A stretch of 48,347 nt of DNA, taken from an uncultured Lachnospiraceae bacterium. GTDB lineage: Bacteria > Bacillota > Clostridia > Lachnospirales > Lachnospiraceae. The stretch is taken from assembly GCA_900542015.1 (NCBI GenBank), contig UQLY01000018.1, positions 1 through 48,347 on the forward strand, written 5' to 3'. A model generated the notes under the pieces. That model ran no database searches. It saw only the letters and a program-made list of their open reading frames with translations, and had not been told where the DNA came from. Position 1 is the stretch's first letter. Each line of letters starts with the position of its first letter. Of the stretch, positions 32,995 to 41,217 are shown piece after piece. Made by a program: the position numbers and the translations under genes.

Positions 32995-33786
32995 TTACTC
33001 ATAACCTATAGGAACAATCTTTTTTATTTCCCGGACCATTTCATCTATTACTTCACAGACATTCCCCTGAAACATGGCGGCAAACAGTTTTTCCATATTT
33101 TCCTCAAAATGCTCCGGCAAAATCCCGCATTGCTCCCTGCATAACTGCACCAGCCTTTTTTCGCCGGGATGTGTCAGTTCATTGACTGCAAAAATAACAT
33201 CAAAATAGCTTGCCAGAAATTCCGTCACTCTGTGATTGATGCTGTTATGATCCTTTCGGATGTATGCCTTTTTGATCTGTCCGTCATAAGAGGGCAGACA
33301 GCCGCTTAATAAATTCATGTTTTTACGGATAATGTTTTCCTTTAACCGTTTAGGATAAGGTATCTCATACTGCTTCTGATAAGCTGAAAGCCTGCCTTTT
33401 TCATCATATAGGATCTTACAGGTCTTTAAATTATGCCACATACAGGTGGTATACCCGTTTGACGCATTTCCCTCTGTTACGACATTTTCTATTCCTGCCA
33501 TAAAGTCATCCATGCTCCGGTAAATAATATCAAGATCGATCCCGTCCTTTAACGTACAGTTATCTTCTTTCTCCCAGTAATGGTTTCCGATTTCCATACG
33601 GGAACAATACTTTTGCAATATCTTCTCCCTTACTTCGTCAGGCACTTCCTCTGTCTGGTAAACATACACATCATAATCGGATCTCTCATCACTTTTCTCC
33701 GTTGCCCTTGAGCCTCCTAAGGCAATGGCTTCCACCTGGTCCAATTTTGACAATTCTTCAAATAGTTCCCCAACCTCTGTTTTCAT
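32995..33786 (-). CDS. DUF4037-type nucleotidyltransferase
   Basis: 263 aa. Pol-beta-like nucleotidyltransferase motif ALGGSRATEKSDERSDYDVYVY near residues 23-44 (GS-X-DxD layout with the catalytic Asp pair) and a third acidic residue in DGIDLDIIYRSMDDF. The remainder is the helical DUF4037 region. Likely transfers a nucleotide to a small molecule or protein; resembles antibiotic-modifying folds, with no evidence for resistance. Start ATG 33786 has GGAAAGG; a TTG further up is less likely. Follows the SRPBCC gene by 13 bases. Confidence 0.8.
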   Translation of the reverse strand: MKTEVGELFEELSKLDQVEAIALGGSRATEKSDERSDYDVYVYQTEEVPDEVREKILQKYCSRMEIGNHYWEKEDNCTLKDGIDLDIIYRSMDDFMAGIENVVTEGNASNGYTTCMWHNLKTCKILYDEKGRLSAYQKQYEIPYPKRLKENIIRKNMNLLSGCLPSYDGQIKKAYIRKDHNSINHRVTEFLASYFDVIFAVNELTHPGEKRLVQLCREQCGILPEHFEENMEKLFAAMFQGNVCEVIDEMVREIKKIVPIGYE

Positions 33787-33799
33787 CTGCCTTTCCACC

Positions 33800-34207
33800 T
33801 TATTTTTCACTGATTTCAAGCGTCTTTTTCAGATCTTTTATGTAAACGCTCTGCTGCTTTTTCAGATATATACCTACAAACGGCTTCATAATCGCTTTTT
33901 TAGCCGTAACGTCTTCCGTAAAATCAACCAAAGTCTTTTCTCCCTGTGCCGAAAATACTCCGGTCCAATGTCCTTTCATATTTTCATTTTCCATATCAAA
34001 TTCATACCTGTTCACAGGTTCCATGCAGGTTATGGTAAAGGTTGTGGCAAAACCGTCTTTGGTATATTCCACAAACTGCGCGCCGTCCTCCAGAATTTCA
34101 ATTCTGTCCAGGTCGCTTCGCCAGGAGCTGTCCTTTAAATCCGTAACCACCTTCCACACCTTTTCAATGGGATAGGATAATTCTTCCTTTCTGTTTGCTA
34201 TTGCCAT
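33800..34207 (-). CDS. SRPBCC-family (START/polyketide cyclase-like) protein
   Basis: 135 aa single-domain protein: N-terminal strand ANRKEELSYPIEKVWKVVTD followed by the helix-grip pattern (YEFDMENENMKGHWTGVFSA, LVDFTEDVTAKKAIMKPF). Binds a hydrophobic ligand by family; ligand unknown. Ribosome site GAGGGG before ATG 34207. Co-directional with the nucleotidyltransferase gene. Confidence 0.78.
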   Translation of the reverse strand: MAIANRKEELSYPIEKVWKVVTDLKDSSWRSDLDRIEILEDGAQFVEYTKDGFATTFTITCMEPVNRYEFDMENENMKGHWTGVFSAQGEKTLVDFTEDVTAKKAIMKPFVGIYLKKQQSVYIKDLKKTLEISEK

Positions 34208-34249
34208 TTCTCAATTCCCCTCTCATTATTTATTGATGATTTTCCTACT

Positions 34250-34990
34250 TTAAGAATCCAAAAGCCGTTTTAAGAAATACTCCCGGTTATTGATAAACAT
34301 TTCCGTTACCTGATAACTCTCCGTATCCTGATACTCACAGGGATGAATCCCCCCATCGTCAAAAGACAGGATTTGCGCCCCGGGAATGCCGAGCAAAATG
34401 GGAGAATGGCTGGCTATGATAAACTGGGAACCCAGTTTTGAAAGCCTGTCCACTTCCATTAACAGCGTAAGCTGCCTTTGGGGGGATAACGCCGCTTCCG
34501 GCTCATCCAGAATGTAGATCCCGTGATCTGTAAAGTTACCTTTCACTAATGCCAGAAAACTTTCTCCGTGGGACTGCTCATGAAGAGATTTTCCCCCGTA
34601 CCTGGCATAATAGATTTTCGCAAGATCGCCGTCTCGATAATCCTCAGTCTTACTTGCCACATTATAAAAGCTCTCGGCACGCAGAAAATAGTTTCCCTTG
34701 GGTCTTTTAAAGCCTTTTATGACCGAAACCGCCTCGTAGAGCTTCGAGTGACTTTCATAGGTGGAGAATCTGTAATTTTTCGTGCCGCCTTCCGCGTTAA
34801 AGCCGTAGGCAACGGCAATTCCTTCGATCAGAGTTGATTTGCCAGAGCCGTTTTCACCCACGAAAAAGGTAATGTTATGATTAAAGGTCAGTTCCTCCAG
34901 CCCCTTTAATGCGGGAATGCCCCTGAGATAACTGTCCGGCTCTATTTTATCCCAATCAATTCTTATTCCTCTGATAAATCTGTCTTCCAT
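34250..34990 (-). CDS. AAA/ABC-like predicted ATPase (COG3910 type)
   Basis: 246 aa. Walker A FFVGENGSGKSTLIEG near residue 45, signature-like SHGESFLALV, Walker B GIYILDEPEAALSPQRQ, and ASHSPILLG as the switch. These soluble SMC/ABC-like ATPases are common and of uncertain function. Start MEDRFIRGIRIDW at 34990 matches the family; 46 residues upstream in frame run into the leader and are not used. The 100 bases before it separate it from the palindromic element at 35094. Confidence 0.82.
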   Translation of the reverse strand: MEDRFIRGIRIDWDKIEPDSYLRGIPALKGLEELTFNHNITFFVGENGSGKSTLIEGIAVAYGFNAEGGTKNYRFSTYESHSKLYEAVSVIKGFKRPKGNYFLRAESFYNVASKTEDYRDGDLAKIYYARYGGKSLHEQSHGESFLALVKGNFTDHGIYILDEPEAALSPQRQLTLLMEVDRLSKLGSQFIIASHSPILLGIPGAQILSFDDGGIHPCEYQDTESYQVTEMFINNREYFLKRLLDS

Positions 34991-35093
34991 AACGCCCCGA
35001 TCCTGTAATAGTCCGTCAATTATTTTCATTATACAGTCATGCAAACTATTTTGAAACATTTTTATTCCATTTCTGCGAAATATCTGTAAAAAG

Positions 35094-35253
35094 GGACCGT
35101 CGCATTTATAAGTTTTTATATTGATCAAAGGAAACCTTTATAAAAACGCCGGTATTTAATCCGCGTATTTTGCGGATTTATATACCGTTGCGTTTTTATA
35201 GAGCGAAAGCGTGTTTCCGTGATCAATATAAAAACTTATAAATGCGACGGTCC
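35094..35253. repeat. 160-bp palindromic element, copy A
   Basis: Perfect 33-bp inverted arms (35094-35126 and 35221-35253) enclose a 94-nt core. The core itself folds: GGAAAC/GTTTCC (35130-35135 with 35213-35218), TATAAAAACGC/GCGTTTTTATA (35139-35149 with 35190-35200), CGGTAT/ATACCG (35150-35155 with 35182-35187), AATCCGC/GCGGATT (35158-35164 with 35172-35178), plus GCGAAAGC at 35203-35210. The whole is a rod-like hairpin. The core recurs at 45144-45237 with 5 differences. It fills most of the otherwise empty gap 34991-35290. No target duplication is seen. Confidence 0.9.
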
Positions 35254-35290
35254 TTGATCTATTTGATAACCCCTGTTTACAACCCTTTCC

Positions 35291-37666
35291 TTACTCGCTG
35301 ATATACAGTTCTATATATTGCCCCACATGATCCATTGTGCTGTCAAGGGATTCTCCATCCTCCATATATGCGGATATTCCTTCTTTGATCATATGCCTGA
35401 TCCGGATATCATCGTTTGCCGGGGCATTTAACTGCCTTAAAACATCCATATATTCTTCCATTGTGCCTTCCTGCCTGAAGTAGATATACCATGCTATGCG
35501 TTGTCCGCCATAGTCTTCCGCCGCCGCGCCGGGCGTTGCTCCGCCACGGGTCATATCTTCCTGGAAGCCTGCAAGACCGTCCAGATTGACCGCGTTTCCC
35601 TGTTTATAATCCGGCTCTTCCGTAAAGGTTGTCTTTTGGATTTCGTTCCCGAACATTTCTCTTATAAAGCTTCCTGCCGCTTCCTTTTCATCGCTGTTGG
35701 CATTGATAGCAAATGTCACGCTTGGTATAAATACATTTTTCTCGCCGTTGCCGAATATTTTATAGTCATAGTTGATATTTTCATTCTCAACGCCGGTTTC
35801 CACGCCGTTGTATTTTATACTGTAAAACTGTGTAATATCCCCCACCGTTTCAAACTGGCACAGAGCTATTTTCTGCCCTGAATATTCCTGATTGTATAGA
35901 GGATACATCTGCCATACAGCCTGCGCCTTTCTCGAGTCCTCCTCCACATCGGATAACCACTGCTGCATTTCCTCCTCGGTAGAGTGTTCCTGCAAGGCGT
36001 CCCACAATTCCTTAAAGTCCGCAAGGAATGTCTCCAGCTCCTCTTCATGATAATTGCCATCCACATCTATCATATCCGCCGAATATGCCGGATACAGGAT
36101 ATCAAAAAGGACTTCCCAATCGTATATATTCAGATCGTTTCCTTCGTTGGGTTTTTCGCTGTTTCTGATATATTCCGTAAGAGATTTTATATCTGTAATG
36201 GAAGCGATTTCATCCTTTGACCCGACCAGCGCCGGAAACCGGAATCTTGAAGGGATCGCGTAAATTCCTTCATCAGTCCTGTATGCGGCAATGACGTTCT
36301 CAAGACAATTGGGATTTTCCTGTAAAATTGCATCATAGACATCGGAAAGCTCCAACAGCACTCCGCTTTCGGTATATTTCCATACGTTCAGTCCGTCCAT
36401 AAGAATTACATCCGGTCCTTCGCCCGCAAGCAATTCCGTATTCAGCGCATTGACCGCATCTTCTGCCGATATCCCGCTTTCATCATCAATTCCGTACCGG
36501 TATTCCACGGTAATATTGGGGTGAAGCCCTTCAAATATCCCGATCATTCCTTCCATAAATTCCGCATATCTTAAAGAATATACGGTAATGGCTGCCTCCG
36601 GCTCATCCGCATATGGATTTTCTACAGCTTCTTCCGGCGCCGCTATGTTTGTTTCCAGTGCATAAGGCGCGTATGCCGCAACCTGAATGCCCTCATCGCC
36701 GGAACAGATGGTAACAAACTTTACCTCGCCGTTATCCTGACTGTTTTTTGCATCTACAATGTAATCATAGATTGTCGTTGTATTTTTTTGGAAATTGTTA
36801 TCCGTATCCTGAACCATCTGCACGGATAATGATCCTTCCGCCACATAGGAATAAATCCCCGTTGCAAGCATGAGATAAATCATCCCGCTGCCGTCCGCAC
36901 CCGGCTTTAACAGATTTTTACAGCTTAAGGTATCTGCTCCGAGCGCTGCCGACGTTTTGCTGATTTCATCCGCCATTGCCTCGTTTAACCAGGTATCTTC
37001 CCCGGAAAGCTTTCCCGTCTCCCGGTCATAGATATATAAGGCATTTTCCGTAAGAGCCATCAGGCTGTCGTCCGTTTCACAAAAATCCAGAAGCCCCGGC
37101 ACATTAACCGTATAAATTTCCTTTCCCGTTATATCAAACTTATGAAGATCCCCGTCAACAAGAGCATAGACTGCTTCGCAATCGGAGGAATATTTCAATC
37201 CGGATATCATTTGGTCCCCATAGTCTGCAAGTTCTATGGCTTCCGTCTGATCCGGCGAAACCCTCACAATCTTATTTTCCCGGATGCTGCCGTCTGACAG
37301 GATGCCGTATCCGACGATCAGATTGTCGGACCCGTCAATATCCGCCGCGGAAATAAAAGCGCCCTCCGGCAGCAGGCTTTCCGCCTTCGTTTCTTCCTGC
37401 GTCCAGTTAAGCCCTTCGTCTGCGGAAGTGAATTTTATCACATCCCTGCCTTCCGAACTGCCGCCTAGGACAATATAGCTTTCCCCCGCTTCTTTCATCG
37501 CAAAGATTCTCCCGGCTCCATCAATCTGTGAAAGCACATACTCGTCATACCCCTGCCCGATCTGACCGATCTCATCCGTTTCCTTTCCGTTGCCGCCGCT
37601 TCCGCAGCCTGTCAGAATCGTTACCAACAGCGTCATGCTGATCAGTCTTTTCATGATTTTTCGCAT
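35291..37666 (-). CDS. Large lipoprotein: propeller-like domain fused to an extracellular solute-binding domain
   Basis: 791 aa from ATG 37666 (AGGAGG). Lipoprotein signal with lipobox LVTILTGC (Cys21). Residues about 45-360 look like repeats of short beta-strands (for example YIVLGGSSEGRDVIKFTSAD, SDCEAVYALVDGDLHKFDI), like a BNR/propeller sensor. From about residue 380 (ITVYSLRYAEFMEGMIGIFE) there is a family 1 sugar-type solute-binding fold (LLAGEGPDVILMDGL, KAQAVWQMYPLYN). Its start overlaps the preceding gene by 16 bases. The ORF stays open 67 codons upstream inside that gene and is not the start. Confidence 0.82.
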   Translation of the reverse strand: MRKIMKRLISMTLLVTILTGCGSGGNGKETDEIGQIGQGYDEYVLSQIDGAGRIFAMKEAGESYIVLGGSSEGRDVIKFTSADEGLNWTQEETKAESLLPEGAFISAADIDGSDNLIVGYGILSDGSIRENKIVRVSPDQTEAIELADYGDQMISGLKYSSDCEAVYALVDGDLHKFDITGKEIYTVNVPGLLDFCETDDSLMALTENALYIYDRETGKLSGEDTWLNEAMADEISKTSAALGADTLSCKNLLKPGADGSGMIYLMLATGIYSYVAEGSLSVQMVQDTDNNFQKNTTTIYDYIVDAKNSQDNGEVKFVTICSGDEGIQVAAYAPYALETNIAAPEEAVENPYADEPEAAITVYSLRYAEFMEGMIGIFEGLHPNITVEYRYGIDDESGISAEDAVNALNTELLAGEGPDVILMDGLNVWKYTESGVLLELSDVYDAILQENPNCLENVIAAYRTDEGIYAIPSRFRFPALVGSKDEIASITDIKSLTEYIRNSEKPNEGNDLNIYDWEVLFDILYPAYSADMIDVDGNYHEEELETFLADFKELWDALQEHSTEEEMQQWLSDVEEDSRKAQAVWQMYPLYNQEYSGQKIALCQFETVGDITQFYSIKYNGVETGVENENINYDYKIFGNGEKNVFIPSVTFAINANSDEKEAAGSFIREMFGNEIQKTTFTEEPDYKQGNAVNLDGLAGFQEDMTRGGATPGAAAEDYGGQRIAWYIYFRQEGTMEEYMDVLRQLNAPANDDIRIRHMIKEGISAYMEDGESLDSTMDHVGQYIELYISE

Positions 37667-38619
37667 ACATCTTCCTCCTTTATTTGTTTCCCCTGTTCCT
37701 GTCTCTGCTCCTGTTCCTGTTCCTGTGTGTTTTGAATCGTCTTTTCCGCCCGCGCGAAACGGAATCCGGCGTTTCCAAGCGCCTTGATAACTCTGACTAT
37801 CATATAGATCAGTGCAGCGACCGCAATCAACAGGTATCCGGCGCCTTTTAATCCGTTTTTGAGACATAATTGTTCCGGCACCTCTTTATTTTCAAAAACC
37901 ATATGCTCCAGCCTGTCTCTTATATGATCCGCATAATCGCCCCAGAAACCAAAGTCAGACCACTTGGACGGCGTTTCAATCCAGTTGGCGGGCGAGCGAT
38001 AATCCGTCATATACCAGGCATTTCCGGCAATGCCATACGCACTTAACAGTTTCTCCTGATACTGTCCGCGGTAAAGTTCCCCCTCCGTATCCAGGATGAT
38101 CCCGGTTATTTCCCGGTCGCTTTCAGCCCCCTGCAGCGTCTCCGGCTCATGAAGATTGATTACCATAAGCGGTATCGTATCATCTACAATTCCACGCACC
38201 ACATATTCCGTTCCGGCATAAGTAACCGTTCCCCCCACGCTGACGGAAGTACCGAATATTTCATACATCGTATCCTTATCCAGAAGGCAGCCGGCATCGT
38301 CGCCCCGGTACAAAACGTTACCGGAATGAAATAGCAAATCCGAATCGCCGTCCACGGCAATTACCGTTACTTCCGCGCTCCGCTGCTCCTCCCCGGTTAT
38401 GGACTGCGCCGGATCAGCGCTGTAACAGCCGGCAATGAAATCCTGGTTTTCTTTCATTGTTTCCATATCCCGATACGTCGTATCCGCTACCCCGTCTATG
38501 ACCTGACAGTTTTCCTTCCCCTGATAATAGCGGTCCGTCTCTTTTCTTTTGCCCATACACAGCGCCATGATAAAAAATGCAAGGCAGAAAACAATCCATC
38601 TTACGATCCGCTTTTTCAT
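37651..38619 (-). CDS. Membrane protein with MacB-like periplasmic core domain
   Basis: 322 aa. One N-terminal membrane segment (WIVFCLAFFIMALCMG), an extracytoplasmic domain with MacB_PCD-type pattern (CLLDKDTMYEIFGTSVSVGG, VTYAGTEYVVRGIVDD), a C-terminal membrane segment (LLIAVAALIYMIVRVIKAL) and a charged Gln/Glu-rich tail (QEQEQEQRQEQGKQ). True MacB/FtsX permeases have four membrane segments, so this is a reduced form and probably a partner of the adaptor or lipoprotein, not a permease. Overlaps the adaptor gene by 4 bases. Confidence 0.65.
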   Translation of the reverse strand: MKKRIVRWIVFCLAFFIMALCMGKRKETDRYYQGKENCQVIDGVADTTYRDMETMKENQDFIAGCYSADPAQSITGEEQRSAEVTVIAVDGDSDLLFHSGNVLYRGDDAGCLLDKDTMYEIFGTSVSVGGTVTYAGTEYVVRGIVDDTIPLMVINLHEPETLQGAESDREITGIILDTEGELYRGQYQEKLLSAYGIAGNAWYMTDYRSPANWIETPSKWSDFGFWGDYADHIRDRLEHMVFENKEVPEQLCLKNGLKGAGYLLIAVAALIYMIVRVIKALGNAGFRFARAEKTIQNTQEQEQEQRQEQGKQIKEEDVCEKS

Positions 38620-39515
38620 GATCCTCCATCCCCTAATCTTACAACATCGCCGTTCTCAATCGGTTTGTCGCTGCTTACTATGATCAGATCGTCGCCGCTT
38701 AACGCGCTGCTTCTTACCGCCGCATAGGTATCGTTTGAATCCTCTACGGTTACGCTTACTTTATCCGCTGTCATCTCCTCCCCCAAAATACCGTTTTTAT
38801 AGCCCACTACAAGTACGTAATTGCCCGCGCCGTCTCCCCTCAAAGCCTCGATGGGGATTGTAAGCCCGTCGCTGTCCGACTGATGGGTAAAAACAATGGT
38901 TGCCGTCATGCCAACGCTGTAACCCTCTTCTGAAAGCCTGCACCTTACATCATAAACTGCGGGATTCTCCTGATTTTGTACAACGGATACGATCGCAGCG
39001 TTTTCTTCGGTTGTACTTGTTACAATCCTTGCACTCTCCCCCTCTACGATATACCTGACCTTTTCGCCGGATACCGTGGCGACCAGCTCATAGCCCTGAC
39101 TAATATCCGCCTGATAAAACGCCGCCGTATTCGGCGCGTAATCCCCCGCCCTCACATTTACGGCTGTTATCTGCCCTATGGAATTTGCAGAAACAACGCC
39201 TTCCTTTTGCAACAGCTCCTCCACTTCGTCCATTTGATTCTGACATTCATCGATCTTCGCATCGATTTCCATTTCATCATAATCCTTGTTCCGCTGCGCG
39301 GCATACAGTTCCAACTGCACCGCCAGATCATGACGCTTCGTCTGCAGCATTTCCAGATTATACCTTACAAGGGGCGTTCCCGCTTCGATCCTGCTTCCGC
39401 TCTTTACCATAACCTGATCGATCAAAACTTCCGGATAGATATAGACGGGAGTTCCTTTAAAGCGCTGCCTATGTTCCCGCTGTGAAATTCCGGAAGATAT
39501 ACCGACAATGTCCAC
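38616..39515 (-). CDS. Efflux-type periplasmic adaptor (HlyD/MacA-like), N-terminus missing
   Basis: 299 aa if the GTG at 39515 is used (AAGGA nine bases upstream). Recognisable from about residue 21 onward: VYIYPEVLIDQVMVKSGSRI (lipoyl-like half), a helical hairpin (LQTKRHDLAVQLELYAAQRN... MDEVEELLQKEG), then the beta-barrel (SVGMTATIVFTHQ, LTIPIEALRGDGAGNYVLVV). Family members start with a signal or membrane anchor; none is present here. The first 20 residues overlap the permease gene in another frame. It is either a damaged gene or is made as a frameshift extension of the permease (see the slippery site). Confidence 0.65.
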   Translation of the reverse strand: MDIVGISSGISQREHRQRFKGTPVYIYPEVLIDQVMVKSGSRIEAGTPLVRYNLEMLQTKRHDLAVQLELYAAQRNKDYDEMEIDAKIDECQNQMDEVEELLQKEGVVSANSIGQITAVNVRAGDYAPNTAAFYQADISQGYELVATVSGEKVRYIVEGESARIVTSTTEENAAIVSVVQNQENPAVYDVRCRLSEEGYSVGMTATIVFTHQSDSDGLTIPIEALRGDGAGNYVLVVGYKNGILGEEMTADKVSVTVEDSNDTYAAVRSSALSGDDLIIVSSDKPIENGDVVRLGDGGS

Positions 39516-40198
39516 AGGCTCTTTTCCTTAATAAACACAACCGGCTGTTCCACCATGTTCCAGTACTCTAAAAAGCCAAGTATCATCGCCGAGACAATTC
39601 CATCTTCCGCCATGGGCATCCCTATACTGAGAAAGATCCGAAAGCTGCCTGCTCCGTCAAGCCTTGCCGCTTCCAATATCTCCTCCGGCACCTGCTCAAA
39701 GGAGTTATACATGATGAATACCGGAAATGTGGAAAACACCATGGGCAAAATCAGGGCAAGATGGGTATTGATCAACGACATGGCATCTAAAACAATATAC
39801 TGCGAAACCATCGTCACCTGAAACGGAAGAAGCATACAGAAAATATAAACCGTGTAGATGACTTTTCCAAGCTTCCCCCTGTATCTGGCAAGCCCCCACG
39901 CCGCCGGAACAGCAAAAAGGATCTGCCCTATGGCTATGACTGCCACTACCTTGACGGAATTCCAGAATAAAACATAGTATTCGGACGTATCAAGCAACAG
40001 CTCTATGATATTTTGAAAAGTGGGATACAGCGGTATAAACCGCCATGCGGCATATCCTTCCCCCTCATCAAAAATCGGACCGATCAGCGCCGTCAGTTCC
40101 GCATTTCCCATAAGGCTTCCTGTGATGATGACAAGAATGGGAGCTATGCAGATCACGGCGCCGACGACGGCGGTCAGTCTTACTATCCGTTTCATCAT
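39422..40198 (-). CDS. Carbohydrate-type ABC permease (MalG family) lacking the last membrane segment
   Basis: 258 aa from ATG 40198 (AGGAGG), overlapping the partner permease stop as ATGATG. Five membrane segments are visible, and the EAA loop EEILEAARLDGAGSFRIFLS lies between the fourth and fifth. After HSGNIGSALK (about residue 248) homology ends and the frame closes ten residues later; family members have a sixth segment of about 30 residues. By the usual topology, the chain after segment five is outside the cell. Confidence 0.8.
   Translation of the reverse strand: MMKRIVRLTAVVGAVICIAPILVIITGSLMGNAELTALIGPIFDEGEGYAAWRFIPLYPTFQNIIELLLDTSEYYVLFWNSVKVVAVIAIGQILFAVPAAWGLARYRGKLGKVIYTVYIFCMLLPFQVTMVSQYIVLDAMSLINTHLALILPMVFSTFPVFIMYNSFEQVPEEILEAARLDGAGSFRIFLSIGMPMAEDGIVSAMILGFLEYWNMVEQPVVFIKEKSLWTLSVYLPEFHSGNIGSALKELPSISIRKF
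39455..39461 (-). other. TTTAAAG slippery heptamer, possible -1 frameshift site
   Basis: On the minus strand T TTA AAG fits the X XXY YYZ pattern in the permease frame (codons 247-248 are TTA AAG). A one-base backward slip would continue as GGA ACT CCC, the adaptor frame at GTPVYIYPEV, giving a fusion of about 527 residues. A short imperfect stem (AACTCCCG with CGGAAGTT) starts one base later, closer than ideal for stimulation. Confidence 0.4.
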
Positions 40199-41070
40199 GC
40201 GTCCTCCTTTCCATGCGGCAGCAGGATCAGCCTGATCAGCCCCAGGACGGCAAAGAGAAAAATTGCCGTAAGACATGCCGCTGCCGACAGCTTGCTGATA
40301 TCCAGCTTGGAAAACCAGTTATTAAACAAATGCTGCAGCATATAAACGCTGTTATCGGGATAATTTCCCGCAAGCAGGTAGATTTCACGAAACACCTTGA
40401 AGGAATTGACAAAGGAAAGCACCGTGACCGTATAAGCGCCGCCCCTGATATTTGGCAGCGTCATATTGAAAAACAGCCTTATGCTTCCCGCCCCGTCTAC
40501 CCGCGCCGCTTCGTAAATATCCTTGGGAACAGCCTCCAGCACCGTCAGCCAGATCAGCATATCATAGCCCATATTTTTCCATAGATAGGTACCGATCAGA
40601 AGATACAGGGAATTTTGCCCTGTCAGAAAGCTGACCGGCTCTAACTCTAACATAACCCGGATGCCATTGATGATCCCCGCATCATCAAAAAGCATTTTCC
40701 ATACGGTAACTACCGAATTGGACGGGATCGCCATGGGCGCCAGAAACGCAAACCGGATCAGCTTACTTTTCATATTGCTGACGATATACGCCATACACAG
40801 CGAAATCATGAGCAACAGCGGAAGGCTTATCGCATCAAAGAGCAGCGTATTTTTTACCGCCAGCCTGAAAGCGTCATTGGCAAACACGGCGCTGTAATTA
40901 TCAAGTCCCACAAAATCCGATGAGATGCCGCCAAAAAAGGATCTTTTTACCACATCCAGCAGAGGGATTATGAGAAATACAAGTATTCCCGCAGCGCTCG
41001 GAAGCACAAAAAACAGAAAATGATAGTTTTTATTCACAAAGTTTTTATATTTCACCGTCCCACCCGCCAT
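40195..41070 (-). CDS. Carbohydrate-type ABC permease (MalF family)
   Basis: 291 aa with six membrane segments and the EAA loop PKDIYEAARVDGAGSIRLFFNMTLP. N-terminal YHFLFFVLPSAAGILVFLIIP is typical for UgpA/MalF-type subunits of sugar importers. First gene of the operon, divergent from the response regulator. No dedicated ATPase gene follows; sugar importers of this class often borrow a common MsmK-type ATPase. A TATACT (-10) at 41097-41092 lacks a -35. Confidence 0.88.
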   Translation of the reverse strand: MAGGTVKYKNFVNKNYHFLFFVLPSAAGILVFLIIPLLDVVKRSFFGGISSDFVGLDNYSAVFANDAFRLAVKNTLLFDAISLPLLLMISLCMAYIVSNMKSKLIRFAFLAPMAIPSNSVVTVWKMLFDDAGIINGIRVMLELEPVSFLTGQNSLYLLIGTYLWKNMGYDMLIWLTVLEAVPKDIYEAARVDGAGSIRLFFNMTLPNIRGGAYTVTVLSFVNSFKVFREIYLLAGNYPDNSVYMLQHLFNNWFSKLDISKLSAAACLTAIFLFAVLGLIRLILLPHGKEDA

Positions 41071-41120
41071 ACGCTTCTTTTTCCTATCACAAGTATAACT
41101 TTTCCTGCTTTTTGATACTT

Positions 41121-41158
41121 CTAATTCTCATCTAACTTTTATCTAATTTTTGTCTAAT
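41121..41158. promoter_or_regulatory. Four CTAAT/CTAAC direct repeats at 11 bp
   Basis: CTAAT, CTAAC, CTAAT and CTAAT begin at 41121, 41132, 41143 and 41154, exactly 11 bp apart, each preceded by T and mostly followed by TTTT. They lie between the divergent ABC operon and two-component genes. Near both, -10 boxes (TATGAT at 41189/41194; TATACT at 41097-41092 on the minus strand) lack a -35, as at promoters that need an OmpR-family activator. Confidence 0.72.
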
Positions 41159-41217
41159 TTGAATAATCTGATGTTTTTCAAAAAATAATATGATATGATA
41201 AGCGCGGAGGAAGCCTC

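Noticed and set aside
35094..35253. Simple rho-independent terminators as full explanation of the elements
   Set aside because: Arms of 33 bp and a conserved folded 94-nt core go far beyond terminator needs, and no T run follows either arm, although termination could be a side effect.
37667..37867. 67-codon extension of the large lipoprotein
   Set aside because: Overlaps the coding end of the MacB-domain gene and would bury the lipoprotein signal; AGGAGG supports ATG 37666.
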